Shown here one piece after another: positions 56,401 to 64,000 of a stretch of 64,000 bases of DNA (its first letter is position 1; the number at the start of each line of letters is the position of its first letter). The stretch lies in contig CANLEE010000012.1 in the NCBI GenBank assembly GCA_947489585.1, positions 91,708-155,707 of the forward strand, in the 5' to 3' direction. A program made the translations under genes and the position numbers. This DNA is from an uncultured Psychroserpens sp. Lineage in GTDB: Bacteria > Bacteroidota > Bacteroidia > Flavobacteriales > Flavobacteriaceae. The notes under the pieces were generated by a model. That model had not been told where the DNA came from. It did no database searches and worked only from the letters and a program-made list of their open reading frames with translations.

Positions 56401-58246
56401 CTGTAGTGGCATCCTCAACTCTAATAAATACAATTTGTTCATTAATGTTGATATTAGCATAATTGGTTTCATCTGCAATTGGATTGATGCCTAAATCTGC
56501 ATCTTCCTGTGTTTCATGAAATGTTACATTAACACCTGTTAGCCCTTCTAAAACATCATCAATAATTGACGTTAAATCAAAAGTTGAAAAACCATCATGA
56601 TCTGTGTCACAAGCGTCGATGTAATGATCATCTGTATTTATTACTGGATTGTTTAGAACTTCAATATTCAAAGTTGTTGTGATTGAACACCCCGTATTTG
56701 AATTCGTAATATTTACAAATACAGTTTCATTAATATTTGTGTTGACATATGGTAATGGAATTGCATTTGCACCAGTATCCGCATCATTCTGTGTAAAGTG
56801 ATAGGTCACTGCTAAATCGAAATTTCCATTAGTAATCTCGTCATCTTTTTGAGATAAATCTATAGTAGTAAATCCATCGGCAACAGCATCATCACAAATC
56901 AATAAAGGTGTTGGACTTGTAATCGTTGGTAATGGGTTGACCACTAAATTAAAATTTTGAAATGCTAAGCATCCATTTATAGTGTCTTCAATTCTTACAA
57001 ATATAGTTTGAGGATTTGATGTATTCTGAAATGAGCCAGAAATAGCATTTGTTCCAGTTTGAGCATTATTAGCAGTTAAGTGATATGAAATTATATAACT
57101 TGATGCAGGTACAGATGCTAATACATCTGAATCTTTAGTCGATAAATCAAAAGTTTCGACTCCGTCAGCACTTAAATCATCACATATTTCATAATCTGAA
57201 ATGGGCGCCGCCGATTGGGTAGAACTTAGGGTAACAACAACACTATCTTCAATAGTACAGGTAGCACCTGCTAAAGGAATTTCAATTTCAACACGGTAAT
57301 TTCCAGTTTGTGTCACATTAAGTGTTGGTTGCGTTTCACCAGCAATAAGCACATTATTTAAAAACCAAGCGTAAGTGGCTTGAGGATTATTAATATCACC
57401 GTCTAAAGCAACAGCATCAGCACAGGTTTGGATATCTGGACCCAAATCGACTGTAGAATTAAAGCTATTACCTTCTAAAAATACAGCAGAGTCATAATTT
57501 CTATCGGTTTGATCTGCAATAATTAATTTGATATGATATTGTACGTTAGGCTGTATTGTAGCATTGGCAGTCATCACAGTTGTACGACCATTATAATTGG
57601 TATCTCCAAGATTAAAGCCTTCAAAGAATTGCTCATTAGATGCATCACAAAACCCAACAATTTCATCATGAATCGTATTGGTGTTTACTGGTGTTACTGT
57701 ACCAGGAATAACAGCAATATTAACATAAGGGTCGTTTGTTCCTGCTTCTTTGATTAAAAATGCAAAACCATCAGAATACTCACAAGGGAAGTTTCCAAAG
57801 TATTCTTCTGAAGCTAATATATAATTAAATTGTATTTGATTGGCTACTGAGGTAAAATCAAACTCAATAGATGTTGCATTTAAAGTACCTGTAATACCTA
57901 AAGCTGTTTCAAGATCTGGATCTGTAGCCCAATTCGTTTGGCCTTCATTTAAAATGTCTGTATTAATTGTATTTCCACCTGAAAGAGAATTTCCTGTTGA
58001 GAGCATGATACCATTTTCAAAAGGAAAATTAGAACCAGCTCGTTCAAAGTAGGCAAAACTATTAAAGCCATTTATTTGGCCGTTTACTTGAGATTGAATA
58101 TTTGAAGTTTCAACACAACCCTGTATAAGGTTGTTTTCGATAAGTTCTTGTTCGGTAAATGAATCATTGATACTAATTTGCTGTGCACTAAGTGTACAAC
58201 ATAAAAGACAAGCCAAAAGGCTGAGGGATTTTTTGTAAAACATCAT
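53402..58246 (-). CDS. Giant T9SS type B protein with eleven acidic repeats
   Basis: 1614 residues. Signal peptide ends in LSAQ. Residues about 20-270 are a choice-of-anchor L domain (EFDFTSVANQIQFNYILASEEY, NVQYHIKLIIADQ). A PKD/Ig-like unit (YAWFLNNVLIAGETQPTL) follows. Eleven repeats of about 90 residues then run from about 350 to 1390, each starting with an acidic ICDDDxDGxxxFDL-like motif, which could bind calcium, and ending NPQTIFVRxxN with a cysteine. The end is a type B sorting domain (PKFFTPNNDSYFDTWHITGV, GWDGFYNG, GHFSLRL). Repeated acidic modules and size suggest a long surface adhesin. It lies 51 bases upstream of the 51-53 kb gene and has the same overall plan. Confidence 0.85.
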   Translation of the reverse strand: MMFYKKSLSLLACLLCCTLSAQQISINDSFTEQELIENNLIQGCVETSNIQSQVNGQINGFNSFAYFERAGSNFPFENGIMLSTGNSLSGGNTINTDILNEGQTNWATDPDLETALGITGTLNATSIEFDFTSVANQIQFNYILASEEYFGNFPCEYSDGFAFLIKEAGTNDPYVNIAVIPGTVTPVNTNTIHDEIVGFCDASNEQFFEGFNLGDTNYNGRTTVMTANATIQPNVQYHIKLIIADQTDRNYDSAVFLEGNSFNSTVDLGPDIQTCADAVALDGDINNPQATYAWFLNNVLIAGETQPTLNVTQTGNYRVEIEIPLAGATCTIEDSVVVTLSSTQSAAPISDYEICDDLSADGVETFDLSTKDSDVLASVPASSYIISYHLTANNAQTGTNAISGSFQNTSNPQTIFVRIEDTINGCLAFQNFNLVVNPLPTITSPTPLLICDDAVADGFTTIDLSQKDDEITNGNFDLAVTYHFTQNDADTGANAIPLPYVNTNINETVFVNITNSNTGCSITTTLNIEVLNNPVINTDDHYIDACDTDHDGFSTFDLTSIIDDVLEGLTGVNVTFHETQEDADLGINPIADETNYANININEQIVFIRVEDATTGCASTTPIEIHTNLLLTATNIRDFSICDEDNDGVEEFDFNGIAMIIIGDLEVIMDYDIDIEFYTSEEDRDNQVNAIDTSVPFVPTSSPQTIYITLTSPSCQEISQFDLFIDPIVEFNPINNQTVCDTDQDGFTTIDLSAYDILVTNNQTTNFTVTYYITEEDANSGNNVLPTIYTNVTNPQTFYTRITANLTGCADVNSFEIEVLPAPLSNQPSDIIICDDDQDGVSIIDLDAKVSEVVSDTTDRAITFHNTQNDADTSSNVITMTSSYPAITETLFVRVENTITGCHSTESFTVTVNTLPDFIAISNYKICENASDGIGDFIFQTKDAEILNGQTGKEVFYFLNQTDADANTNAIDKTIAYQNISNPQTIFVRVQNITDVDCYDTTSFTIEVGTNPVFNVPTDWFVCDDISNDGSESFDLNVKVQEISEGINDALDITFYTTLTDAENLTNALPIQYENTVNPQRIFAVIDNGTICNAITSFELNVIQSPEANPALPISMCDEDYDGIVVFDITQAEFDILDVRQDDITVTYFETIDDLEANTNAIQNPENYTNLTNPQTVFIRITNTISDCFVSVPLELNVNLPPAINDFGTYEICDNETNTAELTDINSTLLVQTENVLVTYYASETDARNQENALNNTYNYQTNNDTIVARVEFSTTQCFIIYEFNLQINPLPIANQPNDLEACDDDFDGFFEFNLSQQDAQILVGQNPNFFTVSYYLDAVLAEEGIDPLGTTYNAITNETIYARVENNITGCYSTTQFMTVIFEKPVVDIDDQVICLENLPLVVSANTNNSGDTYLWSTNETTPEIEITQIGTYSVTVTTSNGCETSRVFSVSESEAAFIEITESIDFSDPNNITVTVSGIGNYLYQLDDDEPQESNVFENVSLGYHTITIIDLNGCSEVSKEIVVIDAPKFFTPNNDSYFDTWHITGVETLTGTVVYIYDRYGKLLKTLDSNDKGWDGFYNGHLMAANDYWFVADVRKNNITFQVKGHFSLRL
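54080..57200 (-). repeat. Eleven tandem repeats of about 270 bases encoding acidic modules
   Basis: Eleven units with an ICD-type start (for example ACDTDHDGFSTFDLT, VCDTDQDGFTTIDLS, MCDEDYDGIVVFDIT) are seen in the translation. The last but one is degenerate (ICDNETNTAELTDI). The DNA is diverged, so they are old repeats, not a recent expansion. Limits are approximate. Confidence 0.8.
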
Positions 58247-58580
58247 TTGTAAGCGGTTAAGTTACGAAATCAATTGTGTTTAGCTTGGGACTATGTACAA
58301 GTATTGATATTCTATTGGGAGTGAAAGTAGATGTAATTAAGATGAAATACAAAAAAACACGATGAAATGCATTAAATTTTAACATTTTATTGCTAAAAAG
58401 GGCTTTTGAGTATAGTAATTAAAGAAAATTCTTATTTATTATTGGTTTGTTTTTTGTAAATTTCAGTTCTCCCTATAGATTTTAACGTATTATTCAGTGT
58501 TAGTCTGTCTTTTTTTGAGACTCATTAACTAGCTCTGTATTTTATTGTTTGGTAGACAAAATTTATTTAATTCATTATTT
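58247..58580. other. 334-base gap between the giant type B gene and the SIR2 gene
   Basis: The gap is AT-rich, divergently flanked, and probably holds the promoters of both genes. No reading frame, tRNA, direct repeat or IS end was recognised. TTG codons occur at several places but no full TTG / TAnnTTTG promoter match stands out. Confidence 0.5.
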
Positions 58581-61430
58581 ATGTCAGATAAAATAGGACA
58601 AGAAGGTTACAAACTCGAATCAGAAGAGAATTTAAAACTATTGGCTAGCCAATTAGCACTAAACCACTTTAATAGAGCAGCTATTGATTTTTATAAAAAT
58701 CAGCAAACAGAAAGTGACAATTTAGAAGCTGATAAACAAAAGTTGGTTGAAAAACAAGAAGAATATAACAATCAAATTGATAAGATAAAAAATGAGGTAT
58801 TTGATTTTTCAAAAATAAAAAAAGATGCTAATGAAGAGATTATAAAATCTTTTTATGATAATAATATTTATAGAAACATTTTGGTGATTGGTGCCGGTGC
58901 AACTTTTAATGCATTTCAGAAGTTATCAATAGCCGATACTGCTATATCTGACATACAAGAAAAAATCGTATTGGGAAATATTAAAATTAGAGGAAAACCA
59001 AAGCCTTTAAGTTTTGACTATTTTATTACGTTTTATCAATACTTTAAATCTGAATTTGAGTCTGATCTGAGTCTAGATGACCTCAAGAAAAAGTTGAAAT
59101 ATGATGTTCTAAATTCCTACTTAAGCGAAGAGCTTAAGGTTGATAAAAAGGTGTTAGAAAATTTAGGTATTCCACTTTTGCCTAAACAACCAGAAGATTT
59201 AGAAACAAAGAATGATAATGAGGAAACAATAAGTGCACTTGATGAAATTGGTAAGAAATATTTTAGAGAATACGACCGTCTTAAACTTCATTCTTCTGAA
59301 GATGATACAGCAAAAAAACGAGATTTTGAAACGTCTTTGCATTTGCTTTCTGAAATGTTTAGTGTTACTACGATAAGAAAATTGATTCAAGAGATCTACA
59401 ACTATAGACATGGCCCCATTTTATCTTACGAAATTATTGCTCATTTGTTTAAAAATGGATTTATAGATGTTATCGTTAATTTCAATTTTGATGAACTTTT
59501 AGATCAAGCAATTGATGATGAAATGCATCGTGATGGCTACGATTTAATTTTATCAGACGGTGATTGTAAATCGTTTAGTGAATTAGCATTTAACGGTAGG
59601 CTAAGACAGCCTTTGTATATCAAACCGCATGGAACGGCAAGTCACAAGAGTTCTATGCGATTTACTAAAAACCAATATTATGAGTTGCCTTTAGATATGA
59701 GAATACTTTTGGAGGAGATGATGTCAGGAAAAATTATTAAAGATCACCCTGCAGAAGTAGATCAAAAAGTTAAAATAATTTTGACCACTGTTGGTTTTGG
59801 TATGCAAAGTCTGGAGTTTAATGATATTATTGCTAAGAACTTTCCTGAAGGCTCAAAGATTTTTGATTTCTATTATTTTGATAAAGAAAATGAGGAAAAC
59901 AAAACAGAAAAAGATATAATAGACTCCGAGGAGAGCAAATTGGTCAAGATATTCAAAAAACGAGACGCACCTATTGAAAAAGAAGATTTTAGATTTATAG
60001 GGACTGAAAACTTTAAAGATTTTGAAGAAGTTTGGAAAGGTAATGATATGACTTCAATTGGTCATGCGTTTTATAAATTATTTACATTAGTTCAAAGTTA
60101 TTTTGAACCTAAATTTAAACCTTCAGACATAAATAGGCATTTATTAGTTACTAAAATTTTTGGTAATAAGAAATTTTGGGATGAGCTTAAAAGTGATAAT
60201 AAATACGGTAGTTTCTTTTTAGAAACTTATTTTAATAGATGTGATTATTATAAAGATCGTTTGATGTTAGAAATAGTTATTAATTTAGTTTCTAATAATG
60301 GAAAACTTGACCTTTCTATTTTAATGAAAGGTAATGCTGGGTACTATTATTCGCTATATTTTGATAGCTATAAGGGTTCAGATAAGAGGACACTAACCGA
60401 TTTTATAGCTGCAATTGATATTATTGAAGGAAATGTAATAAACCCTTTGGAAACTTGGGGTTTAAAATCAAGAGATAATTTAGATAAAATAATTGAAAAT
60501 TTTTTATGCGGAGATAATAGCTGTTTATCAGATGTATTAAAGAAATACCTAAAACAATTAAAATCATATGAAACTAGTGAATCTCAAAAATTAAAATCAT
60601 ATTTTGATAAACTAACAAACACCAATAGTTCTAGAATAGAATCTAAATTAAGAAGTTCTAGGCACCATATTTTTCAAGATTATAAAAAGACCGATTTAAT
60701 TACAAGTAATTTATCTTATAAGCTCAATTTTTATAACGGAATTACAAACTTCTTCAATGAAATAAATATAGATTCTTCTGAAAAAGAAAATTTTAAGCCT
60801 AATACCATGTGTGTCATTGCTGACTATGGATATTTATTAAAACATTTCATTATAGATATTATAAAAAGCGAATTGATAGAAAATGTTTATTTAATCCTAT
60901 GTTGGCCTGAACCAATTGAAATGGATGATATCAATAAGGATGAAGATGAGAATATTCAAGGGTTTAAGAATGTTTATGATAGATCAATTAGTAGATTAAC
61001 TTTTTTTGGAGAAGATGATATTGAAAAGCTTGCAGAATTAGAACCTCTATTAAAAATAAATTTAGACAAAGAGACTCATGATATATTGGTTAAAAAGACG
61101 CAAGCAAAAATAATTAAGAGTTTTAAGAAAAAAGCACACATAATATTCAGACCTGTTAAGCGACACAATCATCATATGATTGTATTTACAAATGTGAATG
61201 GTAAAACAATATCAAGTGATAAATTGACTGGTAAAGCTATTTATTATCATAAGAAGGGACTTTCAGAAAATATAAATCCAATTTTTATTAAAGAAGAAAC
61301 GAATGTCAAATATCTTTTAGAGAAATTTGGTTACTATTATAGAAAAGCTAAAGAAGAGCTAGGTGTAGTTAAAGAAGAAAAACAAAAATGGAAGGATTTA
61401 AACATTTGGATAAAATCAATTAATGAATGA
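58581..61430 (+). CDS. SIR2-like domain protein, candidate anti-phage effector
   Basis: 949 residues from ATG 58581 (an in-frame TTG at 58545 is less likely). Residues 1-95 are charged and helical. A SIR2-like NAD-binding core follows: IGAGATFNAF (G104-A105-G106), NFNFDELLDQA (N300, N302), KPHGTASHKS with H350 as likely catalytic histidine, and TVGFGMQSLEFND (G405-G407). Residues about 500-949 match nothing I recognise; near the end RHNHHMIVF (H862, H864, H865) and a glycine/lysine stretch vaguely recall a phospholipase D half-site. SIR2-like proteins of this kind consume NAD in phage defence (Thoeris, DSR, Avs); cytoplasmic, as no signal peptide exists. It is alone on the + strand with no partner gene; 26 bases separate it from a convergent neighbour. 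Confidence 0.78.
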   Translation: MSDKIGQEGYKLESEENLKLLASQLALNHFNRAAIDFYKNQQTESDNLEADKQKLVEKQEEYNNQIDKIKNEVFDFSKIKKDANEEIIKSFYDNNIYRNILVIGAGATFNAFQKLSIADTAISDIQEKIVLGNIKIRGKPKPLSFDYFITFYQYFKSEFESDLSLDDLKKKLKYDVLNSYLSEELKVDKKVLENLGIPLLPKQPEDLETKNDNEETISALDEIGKKYFREYDRLKLHSSEDDTAKKRDFETSLHLLSEMFSVTTIRKLIQEIYNYRHGPILSYEIIAHLFKNGFIDVIVNFNFDELLDQAIDDEMHRDGYDLILSDGDCKSFSELAFNGRLRQPLYIKPHGTASHKSSMRFTKNQYYELPLDMRILLEEMMSGKIIKDHPAEVDQKVKIILTTVGFGMQSLEFNDIIAKNFPEGSKIFDFYYFDKENEENKTEKDIIDSEESKLVKIFKKRDAPIEKEDFRFIGTENFKDFEEVWKGNDMTSIGHAFYKLFTLVQSYFEPKFKPSDINRHLLVTKIFGNKKFWDELKSDNKYGSFFLETYFNRCDYYKDRLMLEIVINLVSNNGKLDLSILMKGNAGYYYSLYFDSYKGSDKRTLTDFIAAIDIIEGNVINPLETWGLKSRDNLDKIIENFLCGDNSCLSDVLKKYLKQLKSYETSESQKLKSYFDKLTNTNSSRIESKLRSSRHHIFQDYKKTDLITSNLSYKLNFYNGITNFFNEINIDSSEKENFKPNTMCVIADYGYLLKHFIIDIIKSELIENVYLILCWPEPIEMDDINKDEDENIQGFKNVYDRSISRLTFFGEDDIEKLAELEPLLKINLDKETHDILVKKTQAKIIKSFKKKAHIIFRPVKRHNHHMIVFTNVNGKTISSDKLTGKAIYYHKKGLSENINPIFIKEETNVKYLLEKFGYYYRKAKEELGVVKEEKQKWKDLNIWIKSINE

Positions 61431-61456
61431 GTAATAAAAATGATTAAATCTAATAA

Positions 61457-63298
61457 TTAATAATTCACATAAACCCAACCAACTTGTGGCAGATAGTTAG
61501 CATCGTTAGGATTAAGTATATAGAAATAAGTCCCTACGGGAACAAGTTTCCCATGATTGTTTAAACCTCGATTGATACGTCCATACCATTTTTTGTCATT
61601 ATTGCCTTCAAAAATTAGAGTACCGTAACGGTTAAATATTTTAAGTTCATGGTTTTCAAAAATATCATACAAGCCTTGAATATTGAACCAATCATTTTTA
61701 TTATCATCATTAGGTGAAAAACCTTGAGGTACATAAGGAGGGCAATTTTCAACCGCTAATTCAAATGCATAAATATCGTAACAAGGCGGATTGTCTATTT
61801 TGGCATAAATAATTATTGGGTTGCTACTATTTGAGTAGTCTTCAGGATTTATAATTTCATTTTCATTGACTTCTAAATCGGTAAGTGTTTCATAAAATTC
61901 AGCCTCGACATCAGTCTCTAAAGCAATTTGTAATAATTCTACCAAATTAAAAGTAGCAGCATTAAAGCCTTCATTACAAGTAATTTGACCAGGTAGCGTT
62001 TGAACAGGAGGAACCACTAAGAGCTGCATCAATTCATTAGTGATGTTATTATTCTCGTTGGTTTCAATAACAATTCCATTTCCTGTTCCGTCATCATCTA
62101 CAGCCAAAGTCAATAAAAACGTATCTGCTATGGCTACTGGAAGCATAAGTGTGATATTGCTCATTTCCGAAGCTCCAATTGGAATATCATTTTGTGTCTG
62201 ACTTTGGTCAATAAGTATACCATCGGCATAAAAGGCAATAGGTGTATTAGCTGGCAAAGGATCTGTACTGTTTGTATTAAACACGGTATAGTCAACAATT
62301 ACTGTTCTGTCACCACAGTTGATGTTATAATCATCAACGGCAATTGTAGCATCTGGTAGTTGACTGTTTAAAACCGTGACAATATTATTAATGATAATTA
62401 AATCGGCTCTAAAAATACCAAACTCATCTAGACCTCCAGTAGTCATTTTAATTGTGGCATTTGTATCTCCAATATTGATATTATCTTGAATATTGTACAC
62501 ATCTAAATCACAGTTATAATACATGTTAGAGTTTGTAAAACTGTTGGTGCCATTAAACGCATTGTCACTTAAATTTAAAGGCGGATTGGAAAGGACATTA
62601 TCATTGATAGATAAGCTTTCTCCATAATTAAGACTATTATCACCTTCCCAAGCGAGAAAACCAATTTTTGCACCTTGGTTATCAATAACGTTGAGGTTGT
62701 CAATAACGATAACCTTTTCTTGATTATTTCTGTTGATTATTTCTAATCCTTGATACAAATTAAGTTGATTTAACGGCAATGCATTATCTTCATAAATTAC
62801 ATAAATACTCCAACCCGCAAAATTTGTTCGGTTGTTACAAAATCCTGATGAATTAGTAAGATCATCAGTAATATCAAGATCCGAGAATTCGTAAATTGCA
62901 TTACCTTCAGAAATTATAAAATCGGTAATATCAGCATAACACGAAAAGTAGGTGAGTGTATCAGTAAATGGTTCAGTATAATCTACAGTATAGGTGTCTA
63001 TGGCTTCAAATGGTATTCCATTTAATGTCACTGAAGTATCACCTGTACCAGAACCAGCCCAATATAAATAAGCAGCAACAACTGTTGAGCTTCCAGATAA
63101 AATTAAATTGGCACTCGATGATTCTAACGGAAAACAAAAACTGGTGTCTAAATTATTTTCAAAAGGATTTAGTGTATTTCCTATAGCTGTATAATCATAG
63201 CGACCATTAAATTGCTGAAATAATTCAATGTCTTGTGAAAATGTATACGTTGTAAAAACTAAGGTAATAACCAATAGAATGTATTTAGAACACCTCAT
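61457..63298 (-). CDS. T9SS type B sorting-domain protein
   Basis: 613 residues with a signal peptide ending in TFSQ. Residues about 20-270 form a beta-rich domain of the kind found at the front of large surface proteins (AAYLYWAGSGTGDTSVTLNG, GFCNNRTNFAGWSIYVIYED). A CARDB-like beta-sandwich follows (VDYTVFNTNSTDPLPANTPIAFY, then ETNENNNI). The C-terminus is a gliding-motility type B domain (VPQGFSPNDDNKNDWFNIQGL, LKIFNRYGTLIFEG, WYGRINRG) ending in QVGWVYVNY, a variant unlike the -LRR/-LKR ends of its neighbours. Surface or released; function unknown. Confidence 0.82.
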   Translation of the reverse strand: MRCSKYILLVITLVFTTYTFSQDIELFQQFNGRYDYTAIGNTLNPFENNLDTSFCFPLESSSANLILSGSSTVVAAYLYWAGSGTGDTSVTLNGIPFEAIDTYTVDYTEPFTDTLTYFSCYADITDFIISEGNAIYEFSDLDITDDLTNSSGFCNNRTNFAGWSIYVIYEDNALPLNQLNLYQGLEIINRNNQEKVIVIDNLNVIDNQGAKIGFLAWEGDNSLNYGESLSINDNVLSNPPLNLSDNAFNGTNSFTNSNMYYNCDLDVYNIQDNINIGDTNATIKMTTGGLDEFGIFRADLIIINNIVTVLNSQLPDATIAVDDYNINCGDRTVIVDYTVFNTNSTDPLPANTPIAFYADGILIDQSQTQNDIPIGASEMSNITLMLPVAIADTFLLTLAVDDDGTGNGIVIETNENNNITNELMQLLVVPPVQTLPGQITCNEGFNAATFNLVELLQIALETDVEAEFYETLTDLEVNENEIINPEDYSNSSNPIIIYAKIDNPPCYDIYAFELAVENCPPYVPQGFSPNDDNKNDWFNIQGLYDIFENHELKIFNRYGTLIFEGNNDKKWYGRINRGLNNHGKLVPVGTYFYILNPNDANYLPQVGWVYVNY

Positions 63299-63334
63299 TT
63301 TACAAATTTTATAAAATCAATTTATCAATTTTTT

Positions 63335-64000
63335 TTAGCGTTTCAAAGTGAAATGACTTTTAAATGTACGGCCATCTTCTAAAGTCACCACAAACCAATA
63401 ATCACTAGAAGGCATATCAAAACCACTAAATGTGCCATCCCATCCAGGACCAAGCGGATCAACTTCAGCAAGCAATTTACCATAACGGTCAAAGATTAAA
63501 ATTTGAGTGTTAGGTTGAAAGTCGCTAGAGATGCCTTTAACTTGCCAATACGGATTATATTCGTCACCATTAGGTGTAAAAAACTTAGGGAAACCAATTA
63601 CCGAAACAATTTCTTCAACAGTCCCACAATCATTCTCAATATCTCTTACATAGACTGTATGAAAACCAAAACTTACATTTTCAAAAACATTACTTTCTTG
63701 ATATGGGCCATTAGGGTCATCTAGCGCATATTCGTAAATACCTTCGCCCGTAACAAATACTGAAATTGTATTATTTGAAGTAGCATCTGTAACTTCAATA
63801 TCAGTAAAACTGGCAATACCAGAAGGTAATACGTTTATCGTTCTGTCTTTAAAACAGCCATCGGTTGAAGTGACTCTTACATTATAAGTACCAGGTTCAT
63901 TAACTTCAATTTCAAATTCATCCTCGCCAGTAGACCAATCGTAATAATAGTCATTAGGCGTATCATCAATTAATCCTCCAGTGAGTGTAATAGTTTGTGG
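63335..64000 (-). CDS. T9SS type B sorting-domain protein, 5' part outside the window
   Basis: The frame is open from the window edge to a TAA stop at 63335-63337, giving 221 C-terminal residues. It has a PKD-like segment (YYYDWSTGEDEFEIEV), a SprB-like repeat (YEYALDDPNGPYQ), FPKFFTPNGDEYNPYWQVKGI, ILIFDRYGKLLAEV, GWDGTFSG and the end KSHFTLKR. It is closely similar to the C-terminal part of the protein at 51002-53329, so these look like paralogues. The N-terminus is not visible. Confidence 0.85.
   Translation of the reverse strand, partial: PQTITLTGGLIDDTPNDYYYDWSTGEDEFEIEVNEPGTYNVRVTSTDGCFKDRTINVLPSGIASFTDIEVTDATSNNTISVFVTGEGIYEYALDDPNGPYQESNVFENVSFGFHTVYVRDIENDCGTVEEIVSVIGFPKFFTPNGDEYNPYWQVKGISSDFQPNTQILIFDRYGKLLAEVDPLGPGWDGTFSGFDMPSSDYWFVVTLEDGRTFKSHFTLKR

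Noticed and set aside
58545..58580. In-frame TTG at 58545 as start of the SIR2-like protein
   Set aside because: It adds 12 residues with no family resemblance, and a good ATG follows at 58581.

Overview
This 64 kb window is AT-rich, tightly packed chromosomal DNA from a member of the Bacteroidota, most likely a marine Flavobacteriaceae. The evidence is type IX secretion (T9SS) type A and type B C-terminal sorting tails, SusC-like plug modules, lipoproteins with an acidic CSSDDD export signal, a hybrid two-component system with beta-propeller sensor, and promoters of the TTG / TAnnTTTG kind. No rRNA, tRNA, CRISPR array, integrase or insertion sequence was seen.

Layout. 1-3.1 kb (+): the end of a polyphosphate kinase 2 gene, an M28 peptidase, a DinB-like protein and a VOC protein. 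3.2-17 kb (+): a tight six-gene operon of five tandem paralogues, each with a signal peptide, macroglobulin-like N-terminal domains and a C-terminal TonB-type plug motif but no beta-barrel, closed by a carboxypeptidase-regulatory-domain protein. The first two paralogues share long, almost identical DNA tracts, a sign of recent duplication or gene conversion. 17-25.6 kb (mainly -): a serine hydrolase lipoprotein, acyltransferase 3, a short Rossmann protein, a secreted unknown, a LytTR regulator with its TPR histidine kinase, lysA, and a divergent ACT-like gene. 25.7-33.8 kb: sucC with a good promoter and terminator, small lipoprotein and hypothetical genes, an esterase, an SRPBCC protein overlapping uvrB, a membrane protein and an NTF2-amidohydrolase fusion. 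33.8-43.8 kb (-): secreted modular surface proteins. Four share one N-terminal domain joined to different C-termini (two of them S74 auto-chaperone domains after YadA-like head repeats); a fifth has YG-rich repeats and a C1q/TNF-like C-terminus. 44-51 kb (-): a one-protein two-component regulator (HTCS) and a beta-helix protein with two CBM-like inserts. 51-64 kb (-): large T9SS type B proteins, one with eleven acidic repeats of about 90 residues.

The strongest candidate for a new system is the gene at 58.6-61.4 kb. It is the only + strand gene after 29.3 kb and encodes a 949-residue SIR2-like protein with an unrecognised C-terminal half. The fold suggests an NAD-consuming anti-phage effector, but no partner gene is visible. 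The five-paralogue macroglobulin-plug operon is the second candidate.
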